From positions 310,001 through 374,000 of the forward strand of contig JADJOY010000004.1 in NCBI GenBank assembly GCA_016713535.1: DNA of 64,000 bases. The letters are read 5' to 3'. The translations under genes were made by a program, and so were the position numbers. Below, piece after piece: positions 27,816 to 37,596 of this stretch. The notes beneath the pieces are model-generated. The model saw only the letters and a list, made by a program, of their open reading frames with translations, was not told where the DNA came from and made no database searches. How positions within the stretch are numbered: the stretch's first letter is position 1; each line of letters begins with the position of its first letter. The stretch is from Deltaproteobacteria bacterium (GTDB lineage: Bacteria > JADJOY01).

Positions 27816-29679
27816 GTGCAGCCGAGCCTCCTCGACCAGCTCGCCGTGGGCGTCGCGGTGGTACGTCCCGGCGATGGCCGGATCGTGTACGTGAACGCGG
27901 CGTTCGCGCGCACGCTGGGCTACCGGCCCGAGGAGCTCGTCGGCCAGCCGGTGAGCGTGATCAACGCCCCGCTCGAGCTGAGCCCGGAGGAGCGCGCGCG
28001 CACCATCATGGCGACGCTCGAGCGCCACGGCACCTGGGCAGGGGAGATCCCCAATCGACGCAAGGACGGCACCGTGGTGTGGTGCAGCGCGTACGTCCGG
28101 ACCCTCGACGATCCCGAGTGGGGGCGGGTGTGGCTGAGCGAGCACGTCGACATCTCGGTGCAGAAGGCCATGGCCGACGCACTCGACGAGAGCGAGGGCC
28201 AGCTTCGCTCCATCGTGGACAACACCAGCGCCGTCATCTACCTCAAGGATCTCGAGGGTCGCTACCTCCTGGCGAACCAGAAGTGGAAGGACCTCTTCCA
28301 CCTGGAGGAAGACCAGATCATCGGTCGCACCGATCACGAGGTCTTCTCGAGCGAAGTCGCGGACGCGGTCCGCGCAAACGACCTCCGGGTGCAACGCGCG
28401 CGGGTGCCGCTCGAGTTCGACGAGGTCGTCCCGTCGGACGACCTCGATCGGACCTACATCTCGGTCAAGTTCCCCCTGTTCCGCAGCACCGGCGAGATCT
28501 ACGCGACCTGTGGCATCTCCACGGACATCACCGAGCGCATGCGCACCCAGCAGGCGCTCGCGGTGGCCAACGAGACGCTCGAGCATCGGGTCGCCGAGCG
28601 CACCGCGGAGCTCAGCTCCGCCAATGCCCGCCTGAAGGCGGAGGTCGCCGAGCGGCGCCGCGGCGAGGAACGGCGCGCGTTGCTCATGGCCGAGCTCGAC
28701 CACCGCGTGAAGAACACGCTCGCGACGGTTCTCGCCCTCGCGGACGAGACCCTCGACACCGCGAAGTCGTTCGACGGGTTCAGGCTCGCGTTCCCGGGCC
28801 GCATCCGCGCCATGGCGCGCAGTCACGAGGCGCTGGCGCGCGGCAACTGGGAGGGGATCGACATCGCCGAGGCGGCGCGGCTGGTGCTCGCTCCGTTCGA
28901 GCCGTCGAGCCCTGGTCGGCTCCGGATCCATGGCGAGCCGATGGTGATGCCCGCGGCGGCGGCGCTGCCGGTGTGCCTCGCGCTGCACGAGCTCGGCACC
29001 AACGCCCTCAAGTACGGCGGGCTCAGTCGTCCGGGCGGGCTGCTCGAGGTGTCGTGGCAGCGGGCCGGCGACGACCGGCTGGCCGTCGACTGGATCGAGT
29101 CGGGCGGGCCGTCCGTGGTGCCGCCGGCGCGGCTGGGCGGTGGGCTGGTGATCGTCCGCGACCTGATCGAAGGTCAGCTCGGTGGGTCGCTCGATCTGTC
29201 GTATCGCCCTGAAGGCGTGCGCTGCCGCCTGCGCATCCCCATGCCGGCGACCGCGCGGCCGACGCCAGCGGTCCCGGAGGTCGAGCAGCGCGGGGAGCCG
29301 GTACGCGAGCGGCTTGCCGGCGCGCGGGTGCTGGTGGTCGAGGACGACCGCCTGCAGGCGGGGATGCTCGGGCGCTGGCTCGCGACGATCGGCTGCACGG
29401 TGATCGGGCCCGCGCTCACCCTCGGTGAGGCGGTGCGCTTCGCGTGCACCGAGAGCGTCGACGTGGCGGTCCTCGACGTGAACCTCGACGGCACCTCGAG
29501 CGAGAGCGCCGCCACGGTGCTCGCCGACGTGGGGGTACCGTTCGTGTTCGTCACCGGGTACGGCCACAGCGACGCGGTCCCCTCGCGGTTCGCGGCCGTG
29601 CCGCGACTGGTCAAGCCCGTCGACCTCACGGATCTCGAGCAAGCGCTCCTCCGAGGTTCTCGGACCGGTCGGCCGGTAG
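27816..29679 (+). CDS. PAS-PAS-HWE/HisKA_2 hybrid histidine kinase with C-terminal receiver
   Basis: Starts with a GTG (MQPSLLDQLAVGVAVVRPGD). Two PAS domains (about 1-115 and 128-240), a coiled coil (HRVAERTAELSSANARLKAE), then the HWE-type phosphoacceptor MAELDHRVKNTLA (His near 296), N-box HELGTNALKYGG and a G-rich LGGGLVIVRDLI. A receiver domain follows (ARVLVVEDDRLQAGM, Asp in VAVLDVNLDG near 551, Lys in LVKPVDL). No stop occurs in this frame before 30236. The sequence after LEQALLRG loses coding character and a TAG lies one frame over at 29677-29679, taken here as the likely end. The alternative is a real fusion to the next domain. Confidence 0.8.
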
Positions 29680-29754
29680 GCTCGGTTTTCCTTGTGCTCG
29701 GAGGACGCCGAGCGCTAGGCTCCGGCTTTGCCACGGAGACCCGCATTTCATCGA

Positions 29755-30236
29755 TGAACCAGCGCCGCGCTACCCCCCCTGAAACCCTCGCCGAGGTGTT
29801 GAGAGCGGCGCTGGATCACGGAGCGCTGGGGAGCGCCGGTGCGCTGCTGAGGGTCTGCCGGGTGTGGCCAGAGGCCGTGGGCGCGGCGCTCGCGGGACAT
29901 AGCCGACCCACCGCCTTCCGGGACGGCGCGCTGGTGGTCGAGGTCGAGCACCCGCTCTATTCGCAGGAGCTCAAGCTCACCGAGCGCCGCATCCTGGATC
30001 GGCTGCGCCACGACGCCCGCGTCGAGGCGCGCGAGCTGGTGTTCGCGGTGGCGCGTCCAGTCGCGACTCGCGCCACGGCGGTGCCGCGCCCGAAGCCACG
30101 TGCCGAGGTCTGGCCGGTGGAGGGCGCCCGGCTCGTGGAGGCCGCGCGCGGCGTGGCCGATCCCGAGCTGCGCGCGGCGATCGCCGGCGTGGCGGAGCGG
30201 ATCGAACGAGGGAAACGCACGAGGAGGAGCGGATGA
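29755..30236 (+). CDS. DciA/DUF721-family protein
   Basis: About 160 residues starting MNQRRATPPETLAEVLRAAL. The fold-defining segment RVWPEAVGAALAGHSRP-FRDGALVVEVEHPLYSQEL matches DciA-type proteins (DUF721), which help load the replicative helicase DnaB in bacteria lacking DnaC. The C-terminal tail is basic and probably disordered. In the assembled sequence the frame is continuous with the hybrid kinase upstream. The ATG at 29755 is followed by A, so an upstream TGA could overlap it (ATGA) as at most junctions here. Its stop overlaps the TetR start. Confidence 0.65.
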
Positions 30237-30901
30237 AATCGTCAGCGAGCGAGAAGGACGCGGCCACGGGGGCGCCCGGAAGCGGGGCGGTTCCGCGGGT
30301 GCGCATGAGCCGTGGCCAGCGCCGCGAGGCGATCCTCGAGTGCGCGACGCGGCAGTTCGCGCGCTCGGGCTACGCGAACACCACGGTGAACGGCATCGCG
30401 GCCGAGCTGGGCGTCACCGAACCGCTCATCTACAAGCACTTCGACAGCAAGGAGGCGCTCTTCCGCGAGGTGTTCCAGCGCGTGGCGCTCTTCTTCGTGG
30501 AACGGATCGGCGAGGTGGTGTCCGAGGGCGCCTCGCCGCTCTCGACGCTCCGCAAGATCGCGCTCTTCTACTACCAGCACCTCGACGCCCATCCCGAGTT
30601 CGCGGCGATCCTATACCAGGTGGCGGCGAACAGCGCCGAGGGCATCGAGGGGCTCAAGGAGCCGCTGCGGTTCTTCAAGAAGATCTTCCTCCAGCTCCAC
30701 GACGCCATCGAGGCGCTGCTCAAGGAAGCGAAGCGCCAGGGCGAGGTCCCCGAGGCACTCAACGAGAGCGCGGCGGCGTGGGCGTTCATCGGCAACTACC
30801 ACATCTTGATCCTGCTCAAGTCCTTCGAGGTGGGCGACTTCAACCCGCTGCTGATCGACTCGATGTTGTCGATGGTGACCGGGCGGGTGGGGGCGGCGTA
30901 G
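30233..30901 (+). CDS. TetR-family transcriptional regulator
   Basis: A 222-residue regulator. After a 25-residue unstructured leader comes the TetR DNA-binding domain: REAILECATRQFARSGYANT, VNGIAAELGVTEPLIYKHF, DSKEALFREVF. The ligand domain is all-helical. The ATG at 30233 overlaps the DciA-like stop (ATGA); a start at 30305 (MSRGQRREAI) is possible. No transporter or enzyme target adjoins it, so the effector is unknown. Confidence 0.9.
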   Translation: MKSSASEKDAATGAPGSGAVPRVRMSRGQRREAILECATRQFARSGYANTTVNGIAAELGVTEPLIYKHFDSKEALFREVFQRVALFFVERIGEVVSEGASPLSTLRKIALFYYQHLDAHPEFAAILYQVAANSAEGIEGLKEPLRFFKKIFLQLHDAIEALLKEAKRQGEVPEALNESAAAWAFIGNYHILILLKSFEVGDFNPLLIDSMLSMVTGRVGAA

Positions 30902-31052
30902 GTTTCGCGGGGGCTGGGTGCTTGCGCGCATAGCCGCTCGGCCGGCGCGCGCCACGAGTGGACCTGCACATTGTCGCGTCGCGGCGCGCGCGCACGACGC
31001 AACGAAGCGACTGACCTCGGTGGGCCCCGCCGGGGTCATCCCTGGCGGAGGA

Positions 31053-31081
31053 GGGGGGGGGGGGGGGCTGGAACAGCCCCC
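31053..31081. other. 15-G tract within a GC hairpin between convergent genes
   Basis: Fifteen consecutive G (31053-31067) run into CTG-GAA-CAGCCCCCC, forming a GGGGGGCTG/CAGCCCCCC stem with a 3-nt loop. It lies between the ends of the TetR and GGDEF-EAL genes and may act as a bidirectional transcription end, though it has no T-tract. The length of the G run is likely uncertain in the assembly. The rest of 30902-31089 shows nothing recognisable. Confidence 0.5.
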
Positions 31082-31089
31082 CGAAGAGC

Positions 31090-32916
31090 TCAGCTCGGAC
31101 GACCCCACAGGAAGCCCTGGCCGAGCTGCACGCCGACGTCGCGCAGCATCATCAGGTCGTGCTCGTGCTCGATGCCCTCGGCGACGAGCTCGGCGCCGAG
31201 GGCGTCGACGGCCTTCACCAGGCGCCGTAGCGAGCGCTCCTTGCCGGCATCGTGGGAGATCCCGGTCACGTACTTGGGGTCGATCTTCACGACGTCGGGC
31301 TCGAGCAGGAGCAGCGCCTCGAGCGAGCTGCGCCCGAAGCCCACGTCGTCCATCGCCACCTTGATGCCGGCGTCGCGGAACTGCTGCACCTGGTGGCGCA
31401 GCACGGCTGGATCGCTGATGAACTGCTGTTCGCTGATCTCGACGCAGAACGAGTAGCGGTCGGTGGTGGTGGGGAAGAGCGTGAGCAGGCGCTCGGGCGG
31501 GGTGTCGAGAAGAGTGGACGGAAACAGGTTGACGTGTAACCTGAGGCTCCGGTCCATGGCCTTGGTCGCCGCGATGCAGGTCTTCAGGCAGCGCAGGTCG
31601 ATGATCGTGAGGATGTTCGACTCGAGGCACACCCGGAAGAAGTCACCCGGCATCTCGAACGGGCCGGTGGGGCCGCGGGTGAGGAACTCGTAGCCCGCGA
31701 GGCTGCCGTCCGACAGGTTGAAGATCGGCTGTGACACCGCGCGGAAGCAGTCCTCCTGGCGCAGCAGGTCGCGGACGTCGGCGTAGTGACTGCCGTTGAT
31801 CCCGCCGCGCGCCACCTCGGTGGTCGAGACACGGTTCTTGCCCGACACCTTGCTGTCCTTGATCGCGAGGCGCGTGAGGGTCAGCACCTCCTCGATCGAG
31901 CAGATCTCGTAGGGGAGCAGCGCCACACCGAGGCTCGCGGTGACGCGGATCGGCTCGGAGAAGACCACCAGCGGGTCCTCGGACACCGCCAGCCGGACCC
32001 GCTCCGCCACCTTCAGCGCCTCCGCCCAGCGGGTCTCGGGGAGGAGGATCAGGAACTCGTCGCCGCCCACCCGGGCCACGTGGTCGGACGGACGCAGCGA
32101 CGCCTCGAGACGCTTGGCGACCTCGCTCAGCACCACGTCCCCCACGGCGTGGCCGAGGCGGTCGTTGACGCGCTTGAAGTCGTCACAGTCGAGCAGCGCC
32201 GCGACCAGGGGTGCCCCGCTGCGCTGGGCGCGGTTCACCTCGCTCGCCAGCACGCGCTCGAGACCACGGCGGTTCAAGAGCTCGGTGAGCGGATCGAGGC
32301 TCGCGAGCCGCTCGAGGCGGGCGTTGGCGGTCTCGAGCTGGGTGGTGAGCGCCTCGAGCTCCACCAGGCGGCGCTTCTCCTCACCGACGCGGGTGTCCAT
32401 CTCGCGCTGCTTGGCGCGCACGAACTCCTCGAACGTCGAGACCAGGAAGTCGAGGATCTGCTCCTTGTGCGCCGAGATGTTGAAGCGTCGCCCCATGAAC
32501 ACGATGTCGATGCCGACCTTGAGGCTCGGCGCATCGCGGATCACGTGGCTCGACAGGATGTGGCGGATGCGCCGCACCAGGTACGTGCCCTCGTAGGGCT
32601 TGGTGATGAAGTTGTCGGCGCCGCACTCGAGGCCGCGGATGATGTCGCCGGCGTCGTGGAGCACCGTCAGCAGGATCACCGGGGTGGCCGCGCGGCTCGG
32701 GTGGTCCTTGATGGCGCGGCACAGCTCGTAGCCGGTGAGGCCCGGCATGAGCACGTCGCTCAGCACCATCTCGTAGGGCGTCGCCGCCTCGCTGAACATC
32801 GTCCACGCGCGCTCGCCGTCGGGCGCGTGGTCGACGACGAACCCCTCGGTCTCGAGGATCGAGCGGAGCTGCTCCGCCTGCGTGGGGCTGTCCTCCGCGA
32901 TCAACACACGGGTCAT
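31090..32916 (-). CDS. response regulator with GGDEF and EAL domains
   Basis: A 608-residue protein. Receiver (MTRVLIAEDSPTQAEQLRSI, Asp in LSDVLMPG near 54, Lys in ITKPYEG), coiled linker, GGDEF domain (about 215-375) with LDPLTELLNRRGLE and an intact VGGDEFLILLP, then an EAL domain (about 385-608). The EAL motif reads YEFL, but the other catalytic positions are kept: HVNLFPS, VEISEQQF, DDVGFGRSS, VKIDPKYV, AEGIEHEHD. It may both make and break c-di-GMP. A GGAGGAG ribosome site precedes the ATG at 32916. It lies below the CheA-like gene and is the likely output of that pathway. Confidence 0.92.
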   Translation of the reverse strand: MTRVLIAEDSPTQAEQLRSILETEGFVVDHAPDGERAWTMFSEAATPYEMVLSDVLMPGLTGYELCRAIKDHPSRAATPVILLTVLHDAGDIIRGLECGADNFITKPYEGTYLVRRIRHILSSHVIRDAPSLKVGIDIVFMGRRFNISAHKEQILDFLVSTFEEFVRAKQREMDTRVGEEKRRLVELEALTTQLETANARLERLASLDPLTELLNRRGLERVLASEVNRAQRSGAPLVAALLDCDDFKRVNDRLGHAVGDVVLSEVAKRLEASLRPSDHVARVGGDEFLILLPETRWAEALKVAERVRLAVSEDPLVVFSEPIRVTASLGVALLPYEICSIEEVLTLTRLAIKDSKVSGKNRVSTTEVARGGINGSHYADVRDLLRQEDCFRAVSQPIFNLSDGSLAGYEFLTRGPTGPFEMPGDFFRVCLESNILTIIDLRCLKTCIAATKAMDRSLRLHVNLFPSTLLDTPPERLLTLFPTTTDRYSFCVEISEQQFISDPAVLRHQVQQFRDAGIKVAMDDVGFGRSSLEALLLLEPDVVKIDPKYVTGISHDAGKERSLRRLVKAVDALGAELVAEGIEHEHDLMMLRDVGVQLGQGFLWGRPS

Positions 32917-32960
32917 CCACTCCTCCGGTTCGGCGACGAGGGTCGTGCGCGCACGCGCGC

Positions 32961-32991
32961 ATTATCGACCCAAACCCATCGCATCGGGCAA
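32961..32991 (-). promoter_or_regulatory. possible promoter for the GGDEF-EAL gene
   Basis: TTGCCC (32991-32986) and GATAAT (32966-32961) on the minus strand with a 19-bp spacer, in the 97-bp gap above the gene. Spacing is one to two bases long. Confidence 0.3.
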
Positions 32992-33013
32992 ACACCTGAA
33001 CGGGCGCCGGCGC

Positions 33014-34889
33014 TCATGCGGCGCGCACTCCCTCGCGCGGAAGGAGGCGCTCCACCGCTTCCACCAGCTCCTGGGGACGGAACGCGGCGATGTCGCGAGC
33101 CAGGACCACGATCGGGATCGGCGCCTCGGGGTCCTGCGAGGCGTCGTGGACCACCGACCACCCCGCGGCGGGACCGTCGACCTCGGTGCACTCTGTCACC
33201 ACCAGCGCCGCGCCGCTCTTCGCGACCATGCGGCGCGCTTCCTCGGGCGTGCTGTCGAGCGCGACGCGGTAGTCGGCGCGCTCGAGGAGCCGCCTGAGCA
33301 GCTCGCGGGTGCCGGCGCCCGAGCTCGCCACGAGCACCCGCGGGCCCGCCGTCCGGCGAGCGGTCCGCCGCAGCGAGCGATGCGCCCGCCTCCGGCCAGG
33401 TGGCGTGGCGGGCGCGCGCGACGACCTCGGCGGGATCGAGGACCACCACGGTGGTGCCGCTCGTGTCCGTGAACGAGCCGAGGCGGTGGTTGCGTGCGCC
33501 GCCGGTCGCGGGGGTGCGCACGAACGAGGCGCGCTCGAGGGTTCCGACACCTTCCACCGCGACGACGGCCTGCGCCGATTCCGTGGCGAGCACCACGCCG
33601 TAGGGTCGCGAGGCGGGTGGGATCGGGTTCGCCGCGCTGCCCGGATCGGCCAGCAGGTCGAGCGGGACCACCGGTAGCGAGCGCTCGCCGACCATCCGGT
33701 ACGCGCGGCCGCCGAGCGCGCGAAGCTCGCTCGGCGCCATCCGCACCACCGCCTCGACGGCGCGGATCGGCAAGGCGTACGCGCACCCGCCGGCGCTCAC
33801 CCGCAGCACGGCCTGGCGTAGCCCGGGGCGCGGCAGGCGCACCTGGAAGCGCGTGCCGAGCCCGGGGCGAAAGGACAGCGAGAGCTCGCCGTCGAGCTCG
33901 TCGACTCGCGAGCGCACCGCGTCGAGGCCGGTGCCGCGCCCGGACACCGTGCTGACCCGCGAGGCGGTCGTGAAGCCGGGGCGGCACAAGAGCCGCAGGA
34001 GGTCGTCGGGCGTGGTGGGCGCGGGCTGGCCGAGGCGCGCGGCGGCGGACTGGACCGCCGCGACGTCGAGGCCGCGGCCGTCGTCCATCACCGCGATCGA
34101 GACGTCGCTCTCGTCGGCCCTGCACGCGAGCACCACGCGCGCTGGCGACGGCTTTCCCGCGGCGCGGCGCTCGGCGGGCGTCTCGATGCCGTGGTCGATG
34201 GCGTTGCGGATCAGGTGCCGGAGCGGATCCGCGAGCGCGGTGGCGAGCGCCTGGTCGAGCTCGACCTCGCCACCCTCGATGCCGAGGGCCACGTCCTTGC
34301 CTGTGGACGCGGCGAGGTCCTGCACCATCTTCTCGAAGCCATCACAGACCTCGCGGAACGGTGCGCCAGGGGGCGGGCCGGCGCGAGGCGGAGGCGCAGT
34401 GGGATTCGCGTCCGGCGCGGTCCCCGAGAGCGGGGGCGGCACCATGCGGATCGTCAGGCTCGGCGCGACCGCTGGCGCGGCCCGTGCGCCGCGCGCCGCT
34501 TCCTGGAGCCGCGGCATGATGCGCTCGAGCGGCGAGCCCGTGAGCGGCGAGCCCTGGGTGAGGCGGGTGTGGGCGTCGGCGAGCGCGTCGACGGTGTCGT
34601 AGAGCAGCTTGAAGAGCGTGCCGCGCTCGCCTTCCGCGCTCGTGCGCGCCGCGAGCAGCGCTTCCTCGAAGAGGTGGCACGCGGTCTCGACCACGTGCGC
34701 GCGCACCGCCTGCGACGCGCCCTTGAGGCTGTGGGTGGTCCGGCACAACGTGTCGAAGCGCGCGCCGTCGTCGCTCGCCACGGCGCCGCGCTCGATGGCC
34801 GCGAGCTCGCGGTTGCAGGTCGCGACGTGCTCCGCCATCTCGGCGAGGTAGGTCTCCATGAGGCGCGCGCCCACACCTCCGCCGTTCAT
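33014..34889 (-). CDS. CheA-like hybrid kinase with C-terminal pseudo-receiver, frameshifted
   Basis: Starts MNGGGVGARLMETYLAEMAE. An Hpt domain with TTHSLKGASQA (His near 53) is followed by a Pro-rich linker in place of P2. The CheA ATPase domain has HLIRNAIDHGIE, MDDGRGLD and SGRGTGLDAVRSRV. A CheW-like domain (LRVSAGGCAYALPIRAVEAV) comes next. After a one-base shift near 33350 the C-terminus reads PRVLVASSGAGTRELLRRLL, a receiver fold in which the acidic pair is SS, the phosphoacceptor position is Glu (VVTECTEVDG) and the lysine is missing. About 625 residues. It lies between the MCP-like and GGDEF-EAL genes. Confidence 0.82.
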
Positions 34890-34925
34890 GCCTTGCTCCG
34901 GGGCCGCCTCGCGGGTGCGCGGCGG

Positions 34926-35690
34926 CTACTGGCCGCTCCCCAGCAGCAGCGCCTCGAGGCGGTTTCCCAGCGCGCGCAGCTCACCGGCGATGACCTCGGC
35001 GTGCTCGAGGGTGGGGTCGGACGCGGCGGCGATGGCGCGTGCGTCCCGCTCGCCAGGCGAGCCGACGACCGGCGTGGGTTGGGCGAGGGGGGCCGGCGGA
35101 CCGTCCCCGAGCCCGTCGCCGCGCAGCCCCGCCGCGCGGCGCTGGAGCGCGTCGGCGGCGAGCACCGCGCGCCCAGCTTCCTGGCGGATCTCGGCGGCGA
35201 GCGGCGCCAGGTCCTGGGTCGCGCGGATCCAGCCGACGACCTGGTCGCGGATCTCGGATGCGGAGCGCGCGACACCGCGGGTGCCGGGATCCGAGCGGGT
35301 GGCGTCGAGCGCTGCATTCAGGGCCAGGATGTCGATGCGCTCGGCGATCTCGCGGGCGGCGCCGAGACGGCGATCGAGCTGATCGGCGATGTCGACCACC
35401 GCCAGCAAGCGCGCCGCGACGACGCTCGATTCGTCGACGAGCTGATCGAGCCGACGCTGGGCGTGTTCCCCGGGGCCGCGCGGCTCGGGCTCAGTCGTGG
35501 GGCTGGGCGGCGCAGGTGGCGTGGACGCGGGGGGTGCCGCCGGTGTGGAGAAGCCGCGCAGGTTGTCCTCGATGCGGAGGCTGGCCGCGGCGATGGAGCG
35601 CACGGCATCCGCGATTCCGCCGAACGCCTGATCGACGTGGGCGCGGCGGGTTCGTTCGAGCTCGAGAAGCTCGCGCAGGCTGAGGGCCAT
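34926..35690 (-). CDS. soluble methyl-accepting-like signalling protein
   Basis: A 254-residue, membrane-free, helix-rich protein starting MALSLRELLELERTRRAHVD. The segment AERIDILALNAALDATRSDP (about residues 139-158) is recognisably the MCP hairpin tip that contacts CheA and CheW (usually NLLALNAAIEAAR). No sensor or HAMP domain is present and the signalling coiled coil is shorter than in chemoreceptors. It lies 36 bp upstream of the CheA-like gene. A start at 35750 is possible but adds only low-complexity residues. Confidence 0.7.
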   Translation of the reverse strand: MALSLRELLELERTRRAHVDQAFGGIADAVRSIAAASLRIEDNLRGFSTPAAPPASTPPAPPSPTTEPEPRGPGEHAQRRLDQLVDESSVVAARLLAVVDIADQLDRRLGAAREIAERIDILALNAALDATRSDPGTRGVARSASEIRDQVVGWIRATQDLAPLAAEIRQEAGRAVLAADALQRRAAGLRGDGLGDGPPAPLAQPTPVVGSPGERDARAIAAASDPTLEHAEVIAGELRALGNRLEALLLGSGQ

Positions 35691-35790
35691 GGGTCGGGTT
35701 CGATTCCCGGCACCGCGTTCCGGCGTCCCCCCGGACGTCGCGCGGCACATCCAGAAAATCGTACCATCGGCCCGCCTGGGCTCGCACGGC

Positions 35791-36321
35791 TCAAGCGACC
35801 GAGCGCCGTGCCTCGCGGGTCTTGGTGGCGCGCGAGTCGTTGGACAGGTGCCGGCGCAGCTCCTGCTCGACCATGCCGATCTCGACCACCATCCGCATCA
35901 CGCCCTGGCCCGGCTCGCGCAGCGCGCTCCACAGCCGCTCGGGGTCACGGACCACGAAAACTTCCCTGGATTTCGGCGGGACGATGAGCTTGGCCTCGGC
36001 GAGCGGTGACTCCATGCCGTGGCCCTGGAGGTACTTCACCACGGCGCGGATGCTCTGCAGCGAGATGCCCTGCTTGCGCAGCTCGTGGGCGGTCCGCAGC
36101 GCGACCAGGTCGCGGAACGAATAGATCCGCCCCCGTCCCTTGCCCGCGCCGCGCGCGTTGGCGACGCTCGGGCGCAGGAAGCCGCTGCGGTCCCAATACG
36201 CCAAGGTGGCGTACTTGAGTCCCGCCAGGCTCGCCGCCTCGCCGGCGCTGAAGCCTGATTTGTCTTTGGATTGCCGGGGGTTACGAGCGCCCACCGACTG
36301 CCTTGCGTGACGCTTCGGCAT
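35791..36321 (-). CDS. MerR-family regulator
   Basis: A 176-residue protein. After a basic leader comes the MerR winged helix: FSAGEAASLAGLKYATLAYWDRSG, LRPS and RIYSFRDLVALRTAHELRKQGIS, then a short helical C-terminus without metal-binding cysteines. AAGGAGG lies 6 nt before the ATG at 36321. The palindrome at 36352-36365 just upstream is a plausible autoregulatory operator. The end lies 100 bp from the MCP-like gene, so a role in controlling that set is possible. Confidence 0.85.
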   Translation of the reverse strand: MPKRHARQSVGARNPRQSKDKSGFSAGEAASLAGLKYATLAYWDRSGFLRPSVANARGAGKGRGRIYSFRDLVALRTAHELRKQGISLQSIRAVVKYLQGHGMESPLAEAKLIVPPKSREVFVVRDPERLWSALREPGQGVMRMVVEIGMVEQELRRHLSNDSRATKTREARRSVA

Positions 36322-36351
36322 GGCTCGCCTCCTTCCCTGCTGACGGTTGTC

Positions 36352-36365
36352 GTGAATGGATTCAC
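36352..36365. promoter_or_regulatory. palindromic operator candidate for MerR gene
   Basis: GTGAAT-GG-ATTCAC, perfect 6-bp arms, 31 bp above the MerR start codon. Confidence 0.4.
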
Positions 36366-36498
36366 TTCATGATAAGCCATCGCGCCCTGCGGCACAACGA
36401 ATTCCGGGGCCGCCGCGGTCGCTCCGGGCGTCGGTGACGACGGGACCGGCCTCGGCTAGCATGGCCAGCCTGATCCCGGTAGCGGCCGTGGCGTCGCG

Positions 36499-37593
36499 GT
36501 GCTCGCGATCGGGTCGTATGCCGTGGACACCTTCTCGCCCTCGAGCGACCGCGGGAGCCGGGTGCGCCTCACGCCGGGCCGACGGCTCCTGTTCGTGGCG
36601 TTGATCGCGAGCCTGGCGCTGCCGATCGGCGTCGTGGCCGAGGTCAGCTACCGGGTGCGTCGTGGCATCCCGCTCTTTCCCGAGGGCCCGCGCGCTCGAG
36701 GGGGTGCCGCGAGCGACGGCGCCGCCGCGATGGACTTCGACGACGCCCACTACTACGAGATCTTCGAGCGCGTGCCCGACCCGGAATTGCTCTACACACC
36801 CAAGCCCGGCGTCACGCGCGGCGCGGTCAGCATCAACTCGCACGGCTTCCGCGACCGCGAGTACCCGGTGGAGAAGCCGGCCAACACCTTCCGGATCGTG
36901 GTGCTGGGCGACTCGATCGTGTGGGGGCACCGGCTCGCGATCGACGACGTCTTCGCGAAGCAGCTCGAGCGCATGCTCAACGCCGAGGCGAGCGGTGAGC
37001 GCGCCTACGAGGTGCTCAACTTCGGCGTGTCCGGCTACTCGGCTCGTCAGGAGGTCGGCATCTATCGCGCTCGCGCGGCCGTCTTCCAGCCCGACCTCGT
37101 GATCCTCGGCTTGTGCGTGAACGACGAGTACTACAGCTCGGTGGAAGGCGATTTTCTCGACGATGGGTCGGGGGCGCTGTTTCGCAAGTCGTTCCTGCTC
37201 GAGCACGCGCAGATGTCGTTCATCGAGCTGTTGCGCGATCGCGTGCCCGCGCTCGCGGCGCGCTTCCGGCACACCGTCGACGTCCGCGCGCACCTGACCG
37301 AGCTCGCACGCCTGCGCGGTGGGTCGCGGAGCCTGATCGTGATCTTCCCGGTCCTCGAGTCGTTCGAGCCGTACCGCGATGGCGCTTCCCACGAGCGGCT
37401 GCGCGCCGCCGCCGCGGGCCTCCCCTTCGCGGTGCACGACCTCCTGCCGGACTTCCGGGGCGTACCCGCGCAGGCGTATCGGGTGGATCCCAACGACGTG
37501 ATCCATCCCAACCGGCTCGGCAACGAGGTCGCCGCGCGCGCGACACTCGCGGCGCTGCACGCCGAGAAGCTGCTGCCCGGCGACCCGGGCTGA
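36499..37593 (+). CDS. membrane-anchored SGNH/GDSL hydrolase
   Basis: About 364 residues. The hydrophobic N-terminus (LLFVALIASLALPIGVVAE) should anchor or export it. Block I is VVLGDSIVWGHR (Ser near 139), block II Gly is in NFGVSGYSA, block III is LGLCVNDEYY and block V is DPNDVIHPNRLG with the Asp-His pair. These are the four SGNH signatures. The domain resembles acyl-ester or acetyl hydrolases acting on sugars or lipids; the substrate is unknown. A GTG at 36559 (VRLTPGRRLL) may be the true start because the first 20 residues look unconserved. Confidence 0.8.
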   Translation: MLAIGSYAVDTFSPSSDRGSRVRLTPGRRLLFVALIASLALPIGVVAEVSYRVRRGIPLFPEGPRARGGAASDGAAAMDFDDAHYYEIFERVPDPELLYTPKPGVTRGAVSINSHGFRDREYPVEKPANTFRIVVLGDSIVWGHRLAIDDVFAKQLERMLNAEASGERAYEVLNFGVSGYSARQEVGIYRARAAVFQPDLVILGLCVNDEYYSSVEGDFLDDGSGALFRKSFLLEHAQMSFIELLRDRVPALAARFRHTVDVRAHLTELARLRGGSRSLIVIFPVLESFEPYRDGASHERLRAAAAGLPFAVHDLLPDFRGVPAQAYRVDPNDVIHPNRLGNEVAARATLAALHAEKLLPGDPG

Positions 37594-37596
37594 CCG

